This document shows, in pieces, positions 56,083-64,000 of a stretch of DNA of 64,000 bases; within the stretch, counting starts at the first letter, position 1; every line of letters starts with the position of its first letter. Source of the DNA: Nocardia asteroides (lineage in GTDB: Bacteria > Actinomycetota > Actinomycetes > Mycobacteriales > Mycobacteriaceae); assembly GCF_900637185.1 (NCBI RefSeq), contig NZ_LR134352.1, positions 930,001 to 994,000 of the forward strand. The letters run 5' to 3'. A program made the translations under genes and the position numbers. Below the pieces are notes generated by a model. It worked only from the letters and a program-made list of their open reading frames with translations. It was not told where the DNA came from and did no database searches.

Positions 56083-56613
56083 GTGTCCCACCCCGAGTTG
56101 TCCGAGCCGGTCCCCGCGTCGCTGATGTCGAAGGTGGTGACGGCGCTGCGGCAGGGCGCGGCCTTCCTCGTCGTCGGCGCGATCGGGTTCCTCGTCGACG
56201 CGGGCACCTACAACCTGCTGGTCTTCTGGGGCGGCGGAGTCAGCTTCACCGAGGGTGTGCTGTATCACTCGCCGCTGCTCGCCAAGATCATCGCGATCGC
56301 GGTGGCGACGGTGGTCACCTACTTCGGCAACAAGTGGTGGACCTTCTCCCACAAGAAGACCGACAACCCGGGTCGCGAATACCTTTTGTACGCGGTCTTC
56401 AATGTCGTCGCGATCGGGCTGCAACTCGGCTGCCTCGGCTTTTCCCGCTATGTCCTCGATCTGTCCTCGCCGCTGTCGGACAACATTTCCGGCACGCTGA
56501 TCGGCCAGATCGTCGCCGTCGTATTCCGCTACTGGGCCTACGACAAATTCGTCTTCACCGGCTCCACGGCAACTGTGGAGCAACACGCGCGGGGTGCGGC
56601 GACCCCTCACTGA
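56083..56613 (+). CDS. GtrA-family membrane protein, second copy
   Basis: The 176-residue protein has four helices of the GtrA family (GAAFLVVGAIGFLVDAGTYN, KIIAIAVATVVTYFGNKWW with the family TFS tail, then YAVFNVVAIGLQLGCLGF). GtrA proteins are thought to move polyprenyl-linked sugars across the membrane or assist the partner transferase. GTG 56083 is my start; GTG 56068 is possible. It is divergent from the GtrB-like gene and upstream of glfT2. Confidence 0.82.
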   Translation: MSHPELSEPVPASLMSKVVTALRQGAAFLVVGAIGFLVDAGTYNLLVFWGGGVSFTEGVLYHSPLLAKIIAIAVATVVTYFGNKWWTFSHKKTDNPGREYLLYAVFNVVAIGLQLGCLGFSRYVLDLSSPLSDNISGTLIGQIVAVVFRYWAYDKFVFTGSTATVEQHARGAATPH

Positions 56614-56724
56614 CGGCGCGACGACGCCGGGCGATTGATATCCTCACCCCCGCCTGCCGCGCCGCCCCTTCTTTACGTGACTGCTTGCGTCGGCGCAGTC
56701 GATACCGAGAATTTCGAGGACTTC

Positions 56725-58623
56725 ATGGAACAGTCGGCTACGGGAGCCGTGACCGAATCGAACGATCGGCGCGAGGCCGCGCCGGACTCGCTGCGCGGTG
56801 AACACGCGGCGCCGGAGCGGCTGGTGCTGGCCAGGGGCATCTTCACCGGTCCGTCCGCCCGGGTGAGCGACGAGCTCTACGCCGTCGTCAAGGGTGGCGC
56901 CGCGGTCCGTGAGCGCCACTCGCTGCACCTGCCCAAGGGCGCCACCGCGCACACCAACACCTACTTCGGCCGCTTCGCCGCCAGCTACTGGCAGCGCTGG
57001 ACCACCGTCACCGAGGTGACCGTGAGCGCGACCCTCGAGGTCGGGGACAAGGCCAATGTGCGCCTGGTGGCCTCCGACATCGCGGGCCACCGCCGCATCA
57101 TCGCCTCGCTCGTGGCCACCAGCAGCGGGTACGTCAGCCTGAGCGCTCCGCTGGACCAGTACGTCGACGGTGGCGCGCTGTGGCTCGAGTTCGACGCCAT
57201 CGGCGGCGCCGTCGACATCACCGAGCTCGCCTGGACCGCGCAGGCGCCGGAGAAGGTCCGCCCGGTCGCGATCGCGATCTGCACCTTCAATCGCGCCGAG
57301 GACTGCGCCCACACCGTGGCCGCGCTGGCCTCCGACGCCACCGTGCTGGCGGCCATCGACGCCGTCTACGTCGTCGACCAGGGCACCGACCTGGTCGAGA
57401 ACCGCCCGCTGTTCCAGCAGGTGCGCCCCGACTTCGGCGACAAGCTGCGCTACCTCCGTCAGCCCAACCTCGGCGGCGCAGGCGGCTTCACCCGCGGCCT
57501 CTACGAGGTGTCGGCGGCCAACGAGCACGCCGACGTCATCCTGATGGACGACGACATCCTCTGCGAGCCCGAGACCGTGCTGCGGTTGCAGGCCTTCGCC
57601 AACCTCACCGTCGAACCGACCCTGGTCGGCGCGCAGATGCTGTTCCTGCTCAACCCCGACTACCTCAATGTCGGTGCGGAGGAGGTGCACCTGCACGAGC
57701 TCAAGCACGGGCAGAAGGTGCCCAAGGCGCTGCGCAACACCTCCATGCTGAAGAAGAACCAGGAGCGCCGCGTCGACGCGGGCTACAACGCCTGGTGGAC
57801 CTGCCTGATCCCGGCCGAGGTGGTCGCCAAGATCGGCCTGCCGGTGCCGATCTTCTTCCAGTGGGACGACGTCGAGTACGGCATCCGCGCGCGCGAGCAC
57901 GGGTTCGTCACCGTCACGCTGCCCAACGCCGCCGTCTGGCACGCCGACTTCTACTGGAAGGACTACGACGACTGGGCGCGCTACTTCTCCACGCGCAACT
58001 CGCTCATCGTCGGCGCCCTGCACACCGATCTCGACGGCAAGGCCATCACCAGGGACTTCTTCCGCTACATCGCCGAGCACCTGGTCGGCATGCAGTACGG
58101 CCTGGTGCACACCACCCTGCAGGGCATCGAGGACTTCATGAAGGGCCCGCAGGTGCTGCGCGACGGCGGCATCGACGCGCTGGCCGCGGCCCGCGGCACC
58201 AGGGGCGACTACCCCGAGACCATCAAGCACCCCGCCGCCACCCCGCCGGTGAACTCCGCCGACATCCAGGTGCGCCGGGCCGGCGGTGAGCCGAGCCGGG
58301 TCACCCTGGTGCTGATCAAGCGCGCCATCGCCCAGTGGACCGGGCGCACCCAGCACGGCCTGATCGGCGTCACCCGTGAGGACGCGCACTGGTGGCACGT
58401 CGGCCTGTTCGACCACGTGGTCGTCACCGACGCCTCGCAGTCCGGTGTCCGCGTGCGCCGCCGCGACAAGGCCCGCGCCCGCGCGCTGCTCATCCGCACC
58501 TACCGCACGCTGCGCAAGCTCCGCAAGGAACTGCCCGCGCTGCAGGCGCAGTACCGCGCCGCGGTCCCCGAGCTCACCAGCCGGGAGAACTGGGCCAGGC
58601 TGTACGGCATCGACCCCAGCTGA
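56725..58623 (+). CDS. glfT2: Galactofuranosyltransferase GlfT2
   Basis: This 632-residue GT2-family polymerase alternates beta-1,5 and beta-1,6 galactofuranose on the growing galactan with UDP-galactofuranose. It has an N-terminal beta-sandwich (to about residue 150), then the GT-A core: ICTFNRAED, the metal-binding DDD in LMDDDI, the acceptor-site acid in FQWDDVEYG and the His in WHADFYWKDYDD. The C-terminal helical part follows. ATG 56725 has CGAGGA upstream; the frame opens earlier but without a site. In mycobacteria it sits beside the PAP2 and ubiA genes. Here those genes lie about 55 kb away at the other end of the window. Confidence 0.95.
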   Translation: MEQSATGAVTESNDRREAAPDSLRGEHAAPERLVLARGIFTGPSARVSDELYAVVKGGAAVRERHSLHLPKGATAHTNTYFGRFAASYWQRWTTVTEVTVSATLEVGDKANVRLVASDIAGHRRIIASLVATSSGYVSLSAPLDQYVDGGALWLEFDAIGGAVDITELAWTAQAPEKVRPVAIAICTFNRAEDCAHTVAALASDATVLAAIDAVYVVDQGTDLVENRPLFQQVRPDFGDKLRYLRQPNLGGAGGFTRGLYEVSAANEHADVILMDDDILCEPETVLRLQAFANLTVEPTLVGAQMLFLLNPDYLNVGAEEVHLHELKHGQKVPKALRNTSMLKKNQERRVDAGYNAWWTCLIPAEVVAKIGLPVPIFFQWDDVEYGIRAREHGFVTVTLPNAAVWHADFYWKDYDDWARYFSTRNSLIVGALHTDLDGKAITRDFFRYIAEHLVGMQYGLVHTTLQGIEDFMKGPQVLRDGGIDALAAARGTRGDYPETIKHPAATPPVNSADIQVRRAGGEPSRVTLVLIKRAIAQWTGRTQHGLIGVTREDAHWWHVGLFDHVVVTDASQSGVRVRRRDKARARALLIRTYRTLRKLRKELPALQAQYRAAVPELTSRENWARLYGIDPS

Positions 58624-58639
58624 GGTCGTTTCTCGTCGG

Positions 58640-59836
58640 TCAGCCGAACAGGATCGCCAGGAACGTCAACAGGAACAGGACCAAGGCCACCGCGCCGGGC
58701 AGCAATGCCAGGACCAGTCCGGGCGTCTTCTGCGGCCCGTCACCGATCGCACCGTTGAGGAAGAACACCGCGGGCGACCGGTAGTACACCGTGCTCCCCG
58801 GCCCGGCCCCGACCGGCACCACCGTCTGCGCAGGCCCCATATCGAACAGCCATGGCGTCACCACGCGTACGTGATACTGCCCCGGCCCCACCGGCACATG
58901 ATTGCGCCCCCACCGCGTATCCGGCACCCGCTGCCCGTTGACGAAGATCTTCGGCTTCACCAGCGCCAACATGAACGCGGTCCACAAATAGGACGCATCC
59001 ACCACCAGCCCAGGCGGATTCGGCACACCCGGCGCCGCCCCCTGCGGCCCTGCCCCACCCTGCGGCACCCCGAACTGCCCCGCCCCACCCTGCGGATGAC
59101 CGAACTGCCCAGGCGCGCCCTGCGGTCCGCCGAACTGGCCGGGTACGTTCGGCGGTCCACCGAACTGCCCAGGCGCGCCCTGCGGTCCACCGAACTGGCC
59201 GGGTGCACTCTGGGGTCCACCGAACTGCCCGGGCGCGCTAGACGGTCCATCGAATGGTGCAGGCGCGCTTGCCGGTTCGCTGAACAGCCCGGGCGCGCTT
59301 GGTGGTCCGCCGAATGGTGCAGCCGCGCTTGGTGGTCCGCCGAACTGGCCGGGCCGGCTCGGCAGGCCGCCGAACTGTCCGGGCGCGCCGCCTGTCCCAG
59401 CGAACTGACCCGGCATGCCAGGTCCCGGTGGGATGGGATGCCCAGGCGTCGAGTGGGGTCCGCTCAGGGCGTTCGGATCATGGTGCGGCGGCCCGCCGAG
59501 CCGCCCCGGTGCGCCATGCGGCGCGAGTGGATTCGCATCAGCCTCGACCGCCGGGCTCGCAAACCCGTCGAAGGTGTTCTCGCCCACCGGAGGCGGCTGC
59601 CGAGTCGGAAAGCCCTGCGGTAGACGCTCGACCGGCAACCGCTCGAACGCGCTCGAACCATCCTGCGCCTGGCCGAGGCCGTGCGCGCCAGATCCGGCTG
59701 GTCCAGGCGGAGGGATGCCAGGGCCGGGCTGCCCGAAACCTGGTGCGGGACCGCCCGGGGCGGGCGGGCTGAAGCCGGGTACGGGGCTGCCGGGCGCGAC
59801 AGGGTGTGGTGGCGGGAAATCGCCGGGGCTGCTCAT
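58640..59836 (-). CDS. Pro/Gly-repeat protein with C-terminal membrane anchor
   Basis: The 398-residue protein has a long disordered Pro/Gly-rich N-terminal part (residues 1-270) in which a 10-residue unit repeats about 12 times from residue 142 (pattern GQFGGPxxAP). A small beta-rich domain follows at about 277-350 (PKIFVNGQRV, RNHVPVGPGQYHV), then one membrane helix at 373-397 at the very C terminus. Without a signal peptide the repeats should face the cytosol. The family is not recognised. Such Pro-rich tails often bind partner proteins at the membrane. It is convergent with glfT2. Confidence 0.75.
   Translation of the reverse strand: MSSPGDFPPPHPVAPGSPVPGFSPPAPGGPAPGFGQPGPGIPPPGPAGSGAHGLGQAQDGSSAFERLPVERLPQGFPTRQPPPVGENTFDGFASPAVEADANPLAPHGAPGRLGGPPHHDPNALSGPHSTPGHPIPPGPGMPGQFAGTGGAPGQFGGLPSRPGQFGGPPSAAAPFGGPPSAPGLFSEPASAPAPFDGPSSAPGQFGGPQSAPGQFGGPQGAPGQFGGPPNVPGQFGGPQGAPGQFGHPQGGAGQFGVPQGGAGPQGAAPGVPNPPGLVVDASYLWTAFMLALVKPKIFVNGQRVPDTRWGRNHVPVGPGQYHVRVVTPWLFDMGPAQTVVPVGAGPGSTVYYRSPAVFFLNGAIGDGPQKTPGLVLALLPGAVALVLFLLTFLAILFG
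59051..59415 (-). repeat. About 12 tandem 30-bp coding repeats
   Basis: Inside the Pro/Gly-repeat gene a 30-base unit (10 codons) is repeated in perfect register about 12 times, with a consensus near CCGAACTGGCCGGGCGCG on the plus strand. Four inner copies are almost identical, so copy number may vary between strains. Confidence 0.82.
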
Positions 59837-59911
59837 TGATTCCTCCCGGATAGCGAACCGTGCGCCCGAACCCTACCCCGGTGCGGCGGTGACGTCCGGG
59901 CGAGCGAACGG

Positions 59912-59970
59912 CGATCACCACGCCCGGTCCGCCGCCGCTGAGCGACGACGATCCCGGAGCGTGGTGATCG
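59912..59970 (-). terminator. Long-loop hairpin after the RsgA-like gene
   Basis: CGATCACCACGC (59912-59923) and GCGTGGTGATCG (59959-59970) are perfect complements with a 35-base loop, 11 bases beyond the stop of the minus-strand GTPase gene. Downstream is the start of the repeat-protein gene at 59836. Confidence 0.55.
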
Positions 59971-59981
59971 ATCCGACCAGC

Positions 59982-61016
59982 TCAGCGACGTCCGCGTTCG
60001 CGGTACTGCCGGCGCTGCTCCTTGCGGATGGTCTTCCACACCTGGGCGCGCTCGGCGGCGAGGCGCTTGTCGGTGCGGGCGGCCATCCACTCGTTCTCCT
60101 TGGCCAGCTTGCGATAGCTCGCGAGGCGGCGGTCGGGGAGGGTGCCGTCGGCGAGGGCGGCCAGGACCGCGCAGCCGGGTTCGGTCTCGTGCGCGCAGTC
60201 GTCGAATCGGCAATCGGCGGCGAGGGATTCGATGTCGCTGAAGGTCTTGCCGATACCCTCGGCGGCGTCGTACAGCCCGATGCCGCGCAGACCCGGGGTG
60301 TCGATCAGCGTTCCACCGCCGGGCAGTGGCCGCAGTTCCCGGTGCACCGTGGTGTGCCGGCCCTTGCCGTCCACCGCGCGAACGGCGTTGGTGGCGAACA
60401 CGTCCGCGCCGAGCAGCGCGTTGGCCAGGGTCGACTTGCCCGCGCCGGAAGGCCCGAGCAGCGCGACCGTGCCGGTGAGCACGGCCCGCAGCACATCCAG
60501 GCCGACATCGGCGGCGGCGCTCACCGCGAGCACCGTCGCTCCCGGTGCGATGGCGCGCACCTCGTCGAGCGGGATATCCACCGCCGCATCGGCTTTGGTG
60601 AGCACCACCACCGGCTGGGCGTTGCTCTCCCAGGCCAGTGCCAGCATCCGCTCGATGCGCCCCAGGTCGACGTCGCCGTCGGCGGCCGTGCAGATCAGCA
60701 CGGTGTCGACATTGGTCGCCAGCACCTGGGCGACCGAACGCCCGGACACCGACGACCGCATGATCACCGAGCGCCGCGGCAGCAGTTGCCGCACCGTGCG
60801 TTCGGCGTCGATGCCGACCCAGTCACCGGTGCACAGCCCGGTGATGTCGCGCGGGCAGGCGGCGCGGGTCGGCCCGTGCGCGGTCACCACGTCGCATTCG
60901 CTGCGGTCCATCCGGACGATGCGCGCGGGCGAGAGCCCTTCGGCGAGCACGGGAAGATATTCGGAAGCTACGGCTTCGGTCCAGCCGTAAGGGACGAGAC
61001 GGTCGTAATCGACCAT
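59982..61016 (-). CDS. rsgA: RsgA/YjeQ-type circularly permuted GTPase
   Basis: The 344-residue protein has an N-terminal OB-like domain (to about residue 90). Its permuted GTPase core has motifs in the order G4 (VVLTKAD), G1 (LLGPSGAGKST) and G3 (IDTPGLRG). The C-terminal zinc-binding part is C-x4-C-x-H (CRFDDCAH) with a later Cys in EPGCAVL. The C terminus is basic. RsgA assists maturation of the small ribosomal subunit. ATG 61016 is chosen; upstream open frame lacks conserved sequence. It is out of place among the galactan genes and may have its own promoter in the 186-base gap before it. Confidence 0.9.
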   Translation of the reverse strand: MVDYDRLVPYGWTEAVASEYLPVLAEGLSPARIVRMDRSECDVVTAHGPTRAACPRDITGLCTGDWVGIDAERTVRQLLPRRSVIMRSSVSGRSVAQVLATNVDTVLICTAADGDVDLGRIERMLALAWESNAQPVVVLTKADAAVDIPLDEVRAIAPGATVLAVSAAADVGLDVLRAVLTGTVALLGPSGAGKSTLANALLGADVFATNAVRAVDGKGRHTTVHRELRPLPGGGTLIDTPGLRGIGLYDAAEGIGKTFSDIESLAADCRFDDCAHETEPGCAVLAALADGTLPDRRLASYRKLAKENEWMAARTDKRLAAERAQVWKTIRKEQRRQYRERGRR

Positions 61017-61202
61017 TGGAGGAAGTCCTTCGTCGGGGCCGAGCCCGACAGCAGGGCTCAGCGAGAAGTGTTCGAGGGGGAGTCCACGTCGGCGCGCACG
61101 GCGCGCCTGGGCACGGCAATCCTCACCACGGACATCCACCTCCTCCTTGCTTCTCGCTGGTCCCTCGACCCTGTCACATCACCGCGACCCGCGGCAACCG
61201 AT

Positions 61203-62243
61203 TTATTTCGGCTCGGGCTTGCCGAACTGCTCGTTGCGCCCGAGCGAGCGCAGCCGGAACCATTCGCGCAGGCCGGCGGGGTCGCGCCGGGTCACGAGGA
61301 AGAACCAGGAGAACCGGATCCACTCCTGCGGCAGCAGCTTGCGCATGCCCGGCTGCGCCATCAGATAACCGCGGTTGCGGTAGGTGAAGTACCGCTTGAC
61401 CGGGTCGTCGGGGTACTGGGTGTGCATCCGGCCGCCGAGGATCGGCTTGAACTCCTCGGCGCCGTTGGGGTGCAGGTACGCGGTCTGCAGACAGGTGCCG
61501 AACGGCAGCCCGGAGCGGACCAGGCGGCGGTGCACCTCCACCTCGTCGCCGCGCACGAACAGGCGCAGGTCGGGCACGCCGATCAGGTCGACGGCCTTGG
61601 CCGAGATCAGCGCGCCGTTGAACAGCGACGCGATGCCCGGCAGGAAGTCCTCGTCGCCGAGTTCGGAGCGCAGCCGCCGCCACACCACGCCGCGGCGCAG
61701 CGGGAAGGCGAGCCGGTCGGGTTCGTCGATGTCGCACACCACCGGCGACACCTCGACGAGGTTGTGCCTGCGCGCGCAGTCGAGCAGCGTGGCCAGCACC
61801 TCGGGACCGTCGGGGCGGCCGTCGTCGTCGGCCAGCCACACCCAGTCCGCGCCCATGGTGAGCGCGTGCAGCATGCCGAGCGCGAAACCGCCCGCGCCGC
61901 CGAGGTTGTGGCGCGAGCCCAGGTAGGTCGCCTCGATCGGCTGCTGGGCGACCAGCTCGGCCACCTCGTCCTCGTTGGCGTTGTCGACCACGATCAGGTG
62001 ATCGAGCGGACGCGACTGCGAGGCCAGCACCTTCAGCGACTCGGCGAGCAGCTCGCGGCGCTTGTGCGTGACGACCACACCGATGATCCGCGCCTGCGGG
62101 CCGGTCTCGGTGTGCAGGTCGGCCGGTTCGGCCCCCGGCGGCAGCTCGGCGTCGTCGGGCAGCACGGTGGCGTCGGCCTCCAGCCGATCGGTCATGCTGA
62201 ACCCGCCGGGCACCGCCGGCTTACCGTCGTCGTCCGCACTCAT
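61203..62243 (-). CDS. glfT1: Galactofuranosyltransferase GlfT1
   Basis: This 346-residue GT2-family enzyme starts galactan by adding the first two galactofuranose residues to the rhamnosyl linker. The core is IIGVVVTHKRRELLAESL, then HNLGGAGGFALGM, then the DDD in WLADDDGRPDG. A DEVEVHRRL segment at about residue 270 holds the acceptor-site acids. It carries an N-terminal extension of about 50 residues relative to the mycobacterial enzyme. It follows the wzm-wzt genes with a 70-base gap, the usual neighbours of glfT1. Confidence 0.93.
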   Translation of the reverse strand: MSADDDGKPAVPGGFSMTDRLEADATVLPDDAELPPGAEPADLHTETGPQARIIGVVVTHKRRELLAESLKVLASQSRPLDHLIVVDNANEDEVAELVAQQPIEATYLGSRHNLGGAGGFALGMLHALTMGADWVWLADDDGRPDGPEVLATLLDCARRHNLVEVSPVVCDIDEPDRLAFPLRRGVVWRRLRSELGDEDFLPGIASLFNGALISAKAVDLIGVPDLRLFVRGDEVEVHRRLVRSGLPFGTCLQTAYLHPNGAEEFKPILGGRMHTQYPDDPVKRYFTYRNRGYLMAQPGMRKLLPQEWIRFSWFFLVTRRDPAGLREWFRLRSLGRNEQFGKPEPK

Positions 62244-62313
62244 GCTGCTACTCCTGGCATGCTCGGACGGCCTCCGTGGTTATGCTTCGCTGCCGCCTCC
62301 GGCCGTTGACCGC

Positions 62314-63147
62314 TCATGCCTGGTTCTGCTCCAGTTCCTTGTCGCCGTCCACGCTCTCGGTTTCCAGCTCCCGCAGCACCTGTGCCACGTGATTACCCGC
62401 GTCGGGACCCTCGTACGCCGTGACGACCTCCTCGATACCGCCCTGCAGGCGGATCTGGCCGTGGTCGACCCACATCGCGGTGTCGCACAGCTGGGCGAGG
62501 AACTCGTTGGAGTGGCTGGCGAAGACGAGGATGCCCGAGCGCGCGACCAGTGACTGCAGCCGGGTGCGCGCCTTCTTCATGAACTCGGCGTCGACGGCGC
62601 CGATGCCCTCGTCCAGCAGCAGGATCTCGGGGTCGATGGAGGTGACCACACCCATCGCCAACCGCACCCGCATACCGGTGGAGTAGGTGCGCAGCGGCAT
62701 CGACAGGTATTCGCCGAGCTCGGTGAAATCGGCGATCTCGTCGATCTTGGCCAGCATCTGCTTGCGGGTCTGCCCGAGGAACAGGCCGCGGATGATGATG
62801 TTCTCGTAGCCGGAGATCTCCGGGTCCATGCCCACGCCGAGGTCGAACACCGGGGCCACCCGGCCTCGGATGCGCGCGCTGCCGCGCGAGGGTTCGTAGA
62901 TGCCCGACAGCAGCCGCAGCAGCGTCGACTTGCCCGCGCCGTTGTGGCCGACCAGGCCCACCCGGTCGCCTTCCTTGAGCGAGAGATTGATGTCGCGCAG
63001 CGCCTCGACCACGACCACGTCGGAGCTGTTGCGCCCGATCGCGCCGCCCGCCTTGCCGAGGAAGGCCTTCTTCAGCGACCGCGACTTGGCGTCGAAGATG
63101 GGGAACTCGACCCAGGCCTGATGGGTTTCGATACTCACACGGCTCAT
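62314..63147 (-). CDS. wzt: ABC transporter ATPase Wzt-like (Rv3781-like)
   Basis: This 277-residue ATPase is of the polysaccharide-export ABC type. Walker A is GHNGAGKST, the signature is YSTGMRVRL and Walker B is ILLLDEG with the switch His in FASHSNEF. It lacks the long C-terminal carbohydrate-binding domain of O-antigen Wzt proteins, like its mycobacterial homologue. It pairs with the permease 12 bases upstream. The proposed substrate is the lipid-linked galactan precursor. Confidence 0.93.
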   Translation of the reverse strand: MSRVSIETHQAWVEFPIFDAKSRSLKKAFLGKAGGAIGRNSSDVVVVEALRDINLSLKEGDRVGLVGHNGAGKSTLLRLLSGIYEPSRGSARIRGRVAPVFDLGVGMDPEISGYENIIIRGLFLGQTRKQMLAKIDEIADFTELGEYLSMPLRTYSTGMRVRLAMGVVTSIDPEILLLDEGIGAVDAEFMKKARTRLQSLVARSGILVFASHSNEFLAQLCDTAMWVDHGQIRLQGGIEEVVTAYEGPDAGNHVAQVLRELETESVDGDKELEQNQA

Positions 63148-63159
63148 CGGGGACTGCTC

Positions 63160-63987
63160 CTAAACCCAGTACGGGACGCGGGCACGGTACTGCTTGAGCG
63201 CCAGGATCGCGACGATCCAGCCGACCACCGTGATCGCACCGACGATCGCCCAGTGATGCCACTCCGACGGCTCGCCGAGCAGCGGCGCGCGCACGATCTC
63301 CAGGTAGTGGAAGGTGGGCACGATCTCGATCAGCTTGGCCCGGTCGCTCATCCCGCCGACCGAGTTCTCCAGCGCCTTCGTCGACCACATGACGGGGGTC
63401 AGCACGAACAGCATCAGCGTCATCGAGCCCAGGATGGGGGCGATGTCGCGGTAGCGGGTGGAGAAGATGCCGAACACGATCGAGACCCACATCGCGTTCA
63501 GGAACAGCAGCACGATCGCCGGGACGGCCAGCAGCACCGACCAGTTCAGATCACGCCAGAGCGCGAACGCCACCAGCAGCACCGCGTAGATCGCCGCGTT
63601 GTGGATGAAGAACAGGAACTGCCGCCAGACCAGGCGATAGACGTGCACGCTCAACGCCGAGGGCAGCTGTTTGATCAGGCCCTCGTTGGCGATGAACACA
63701 TCGGAGCCCTCGAGGATCGAGGCGCTGATGACGTTCCAGACGATCAGGCCGATCGTGACGTACGGCAGGTACTCGCTGATCGGCTGAGCGAGCAGGGTCG
63801 AATACAGCAGACCCATCGCCAGCGCCTGCAAACCGGTCGCGATGGTGATCCAGAACGGGCCGAGCACCGAGCGGCGGTACCGCTGCTTGATGTCCTGCCA
63901 GCCCAGCGACAGCCATAGCTCGCGCTGGCCGAGGCCGTCGCGCATGTCCTTGAACGCGCGCTTGAACGTCTGCGAATCCGACACCAT
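63160..63987 (-). CDS. wzm: ABC transporter permease Wzm-like (Rv3783-like)
   Basis: The 275-residue permease has six membrane helices and the amphipathic N-terminal segment of the ABC-2 polysaccharide family (LWLSLGWQDIKQRYRRSVLGPFW). With Wzt it is thought to export the decaprenyl-linked galactan. ATG 63987 is the apparent start and only 13 bases of the window lie upstream, so its promoter is not seen. Confidence 0.93.
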   Translation of the reverse strand: MVSDSQTFKRAFKDMRDGLGQRELWLSLGWQDIKQRYRRSVLGPFWITIATGLQALAMGLLYSTLLAQPISEYLPYVTIGLIVWNVISASILEGSDVFIANEGLIKQLPSALSVHVYRLVWRQFLFFIHNAAIYAVLLVAFALWRDLNWSVLLAVPAIVLLFLNAMWVSIVFGIFSTRYRDIAPILGSMTLMLFVLTPVMWSTKALENSVGGMSDRAKLIEIVPTFHYLEIVRAPLLGEPSEWHHWAIVGAITVVGWIVAILALKQYRARVPYWV

Positions 63988-64000
63988 CGGCTCGGCGACC

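Noticed and set aside
59051..59415. Possible CRISPR-like array of 30-bp repeats
   Set aside because: Repeats are directly adjacent without unique spacers and keep a 10-residue coding frame, so they are protein repeats.

Overview
The window is high-GC actinobacterial DNA from a mycolic-acid producer. Nocardia is the best guess. The evidence is FadD32, Pks13 and AccD4, antigen-85-type mycolyltransferases (one with LGFP repeats), DprE1/DprE2, AftA, AftB, Emb arabinosyltransferases, GlfT1/GlfT2, and secreted protein types common in Nocardia. Having two emb genes rather than embCAB argues against Mycobacterium. The genus is inferred; no rRNA gene is present to confirm it. Almost the whole window is one large region for building the cell envelope (mycolyl-arabinogalactan), with a few unrelated blocks inserted.

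Layout. 1-3.3 kb: end of a PAP2 phosphatase, the UbiA-type decaprenyl-phosphate phosphoribosyltransferase and AftB, overlapping as an operon. 3.5-9.2 kb: four tandem mycolyltransferases, the first three each followed by its own hairpin terminator. 9.3-12.0 kb: a DUF732 lipoprotein, a Culp6-like cutinase and an F420-type LLM oxidoreductase. 12.2-21.0 kb: fadD32, pks13 and accD4, the mycolic acid condensation module. 21.0-24.1 kb (minus): a tightly coupled four-gene type VII secretion accessory operon (DUF3558 lipoprotein, small helical protein, PPE-like protein with a low-complexity tail, EspG) with no ESX core genes. 24.3-25.7 kb: cyclophilin and a secreted Ser/Thr-rich protein, with strong unexplained hairpins. 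26.2-33.2 kb: two emb genes pointing at each other, with a 53-codon gene between them. 33.2-36.3 kb: four genes that separate emb from aftA. 36.3-41.2 kb: aftA, dprE2, dprE1 and a divergent GtrA-family gene. 41.2-48.5 kb: general accessory genes (PPOX flavoprotein, molybdopterin oxidoreductase, DUF4282 protein, XRE/DUF5753 regulator, MarR regulator with a divergent MFS exporter and a perfect operator-like palindrome). 48.6-53.4 kb: rmlC, rmlA, a lipase-like hydrolase, a secreted hydrophobic protein and rmlB. 53.5-56.6 kb: DUF2142 membrane protein, GtrB-like glycosyltransferase and divergent GtrA protein. 56.7-64.0 kb: glfT2, a Pro/Gly-repeat membrane protein, an RsgA-like GTPase, glfT1, wzt and wzm.

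How the genes work together. RmlA, RmlC and RmlB supply dTDP-rhamnose for the linker. GlfT1 and GlfT2 build galactan, and the Wzm/Wzt exporter is thought to move it across the membrane. The UbiA enzyme, the PAP2 phosphatase, DprE1 and DprE2 make decaprenyl-phosphoryl-arabinose. AftA, Emb and AftB use it to build arabinan. FadD32, AccD4 and Pks13 make mycolate, and the mycolyltransferases attach it.

The most interesting unexplained parts are the ESX-like satellite operon, the GtrA/GtrB/DUF2142 module, the small gene between the convergent emb genes, and the hairpins around ppiA. No tRNA, rRNA, CRISPR array, transposase or integrase was seen.
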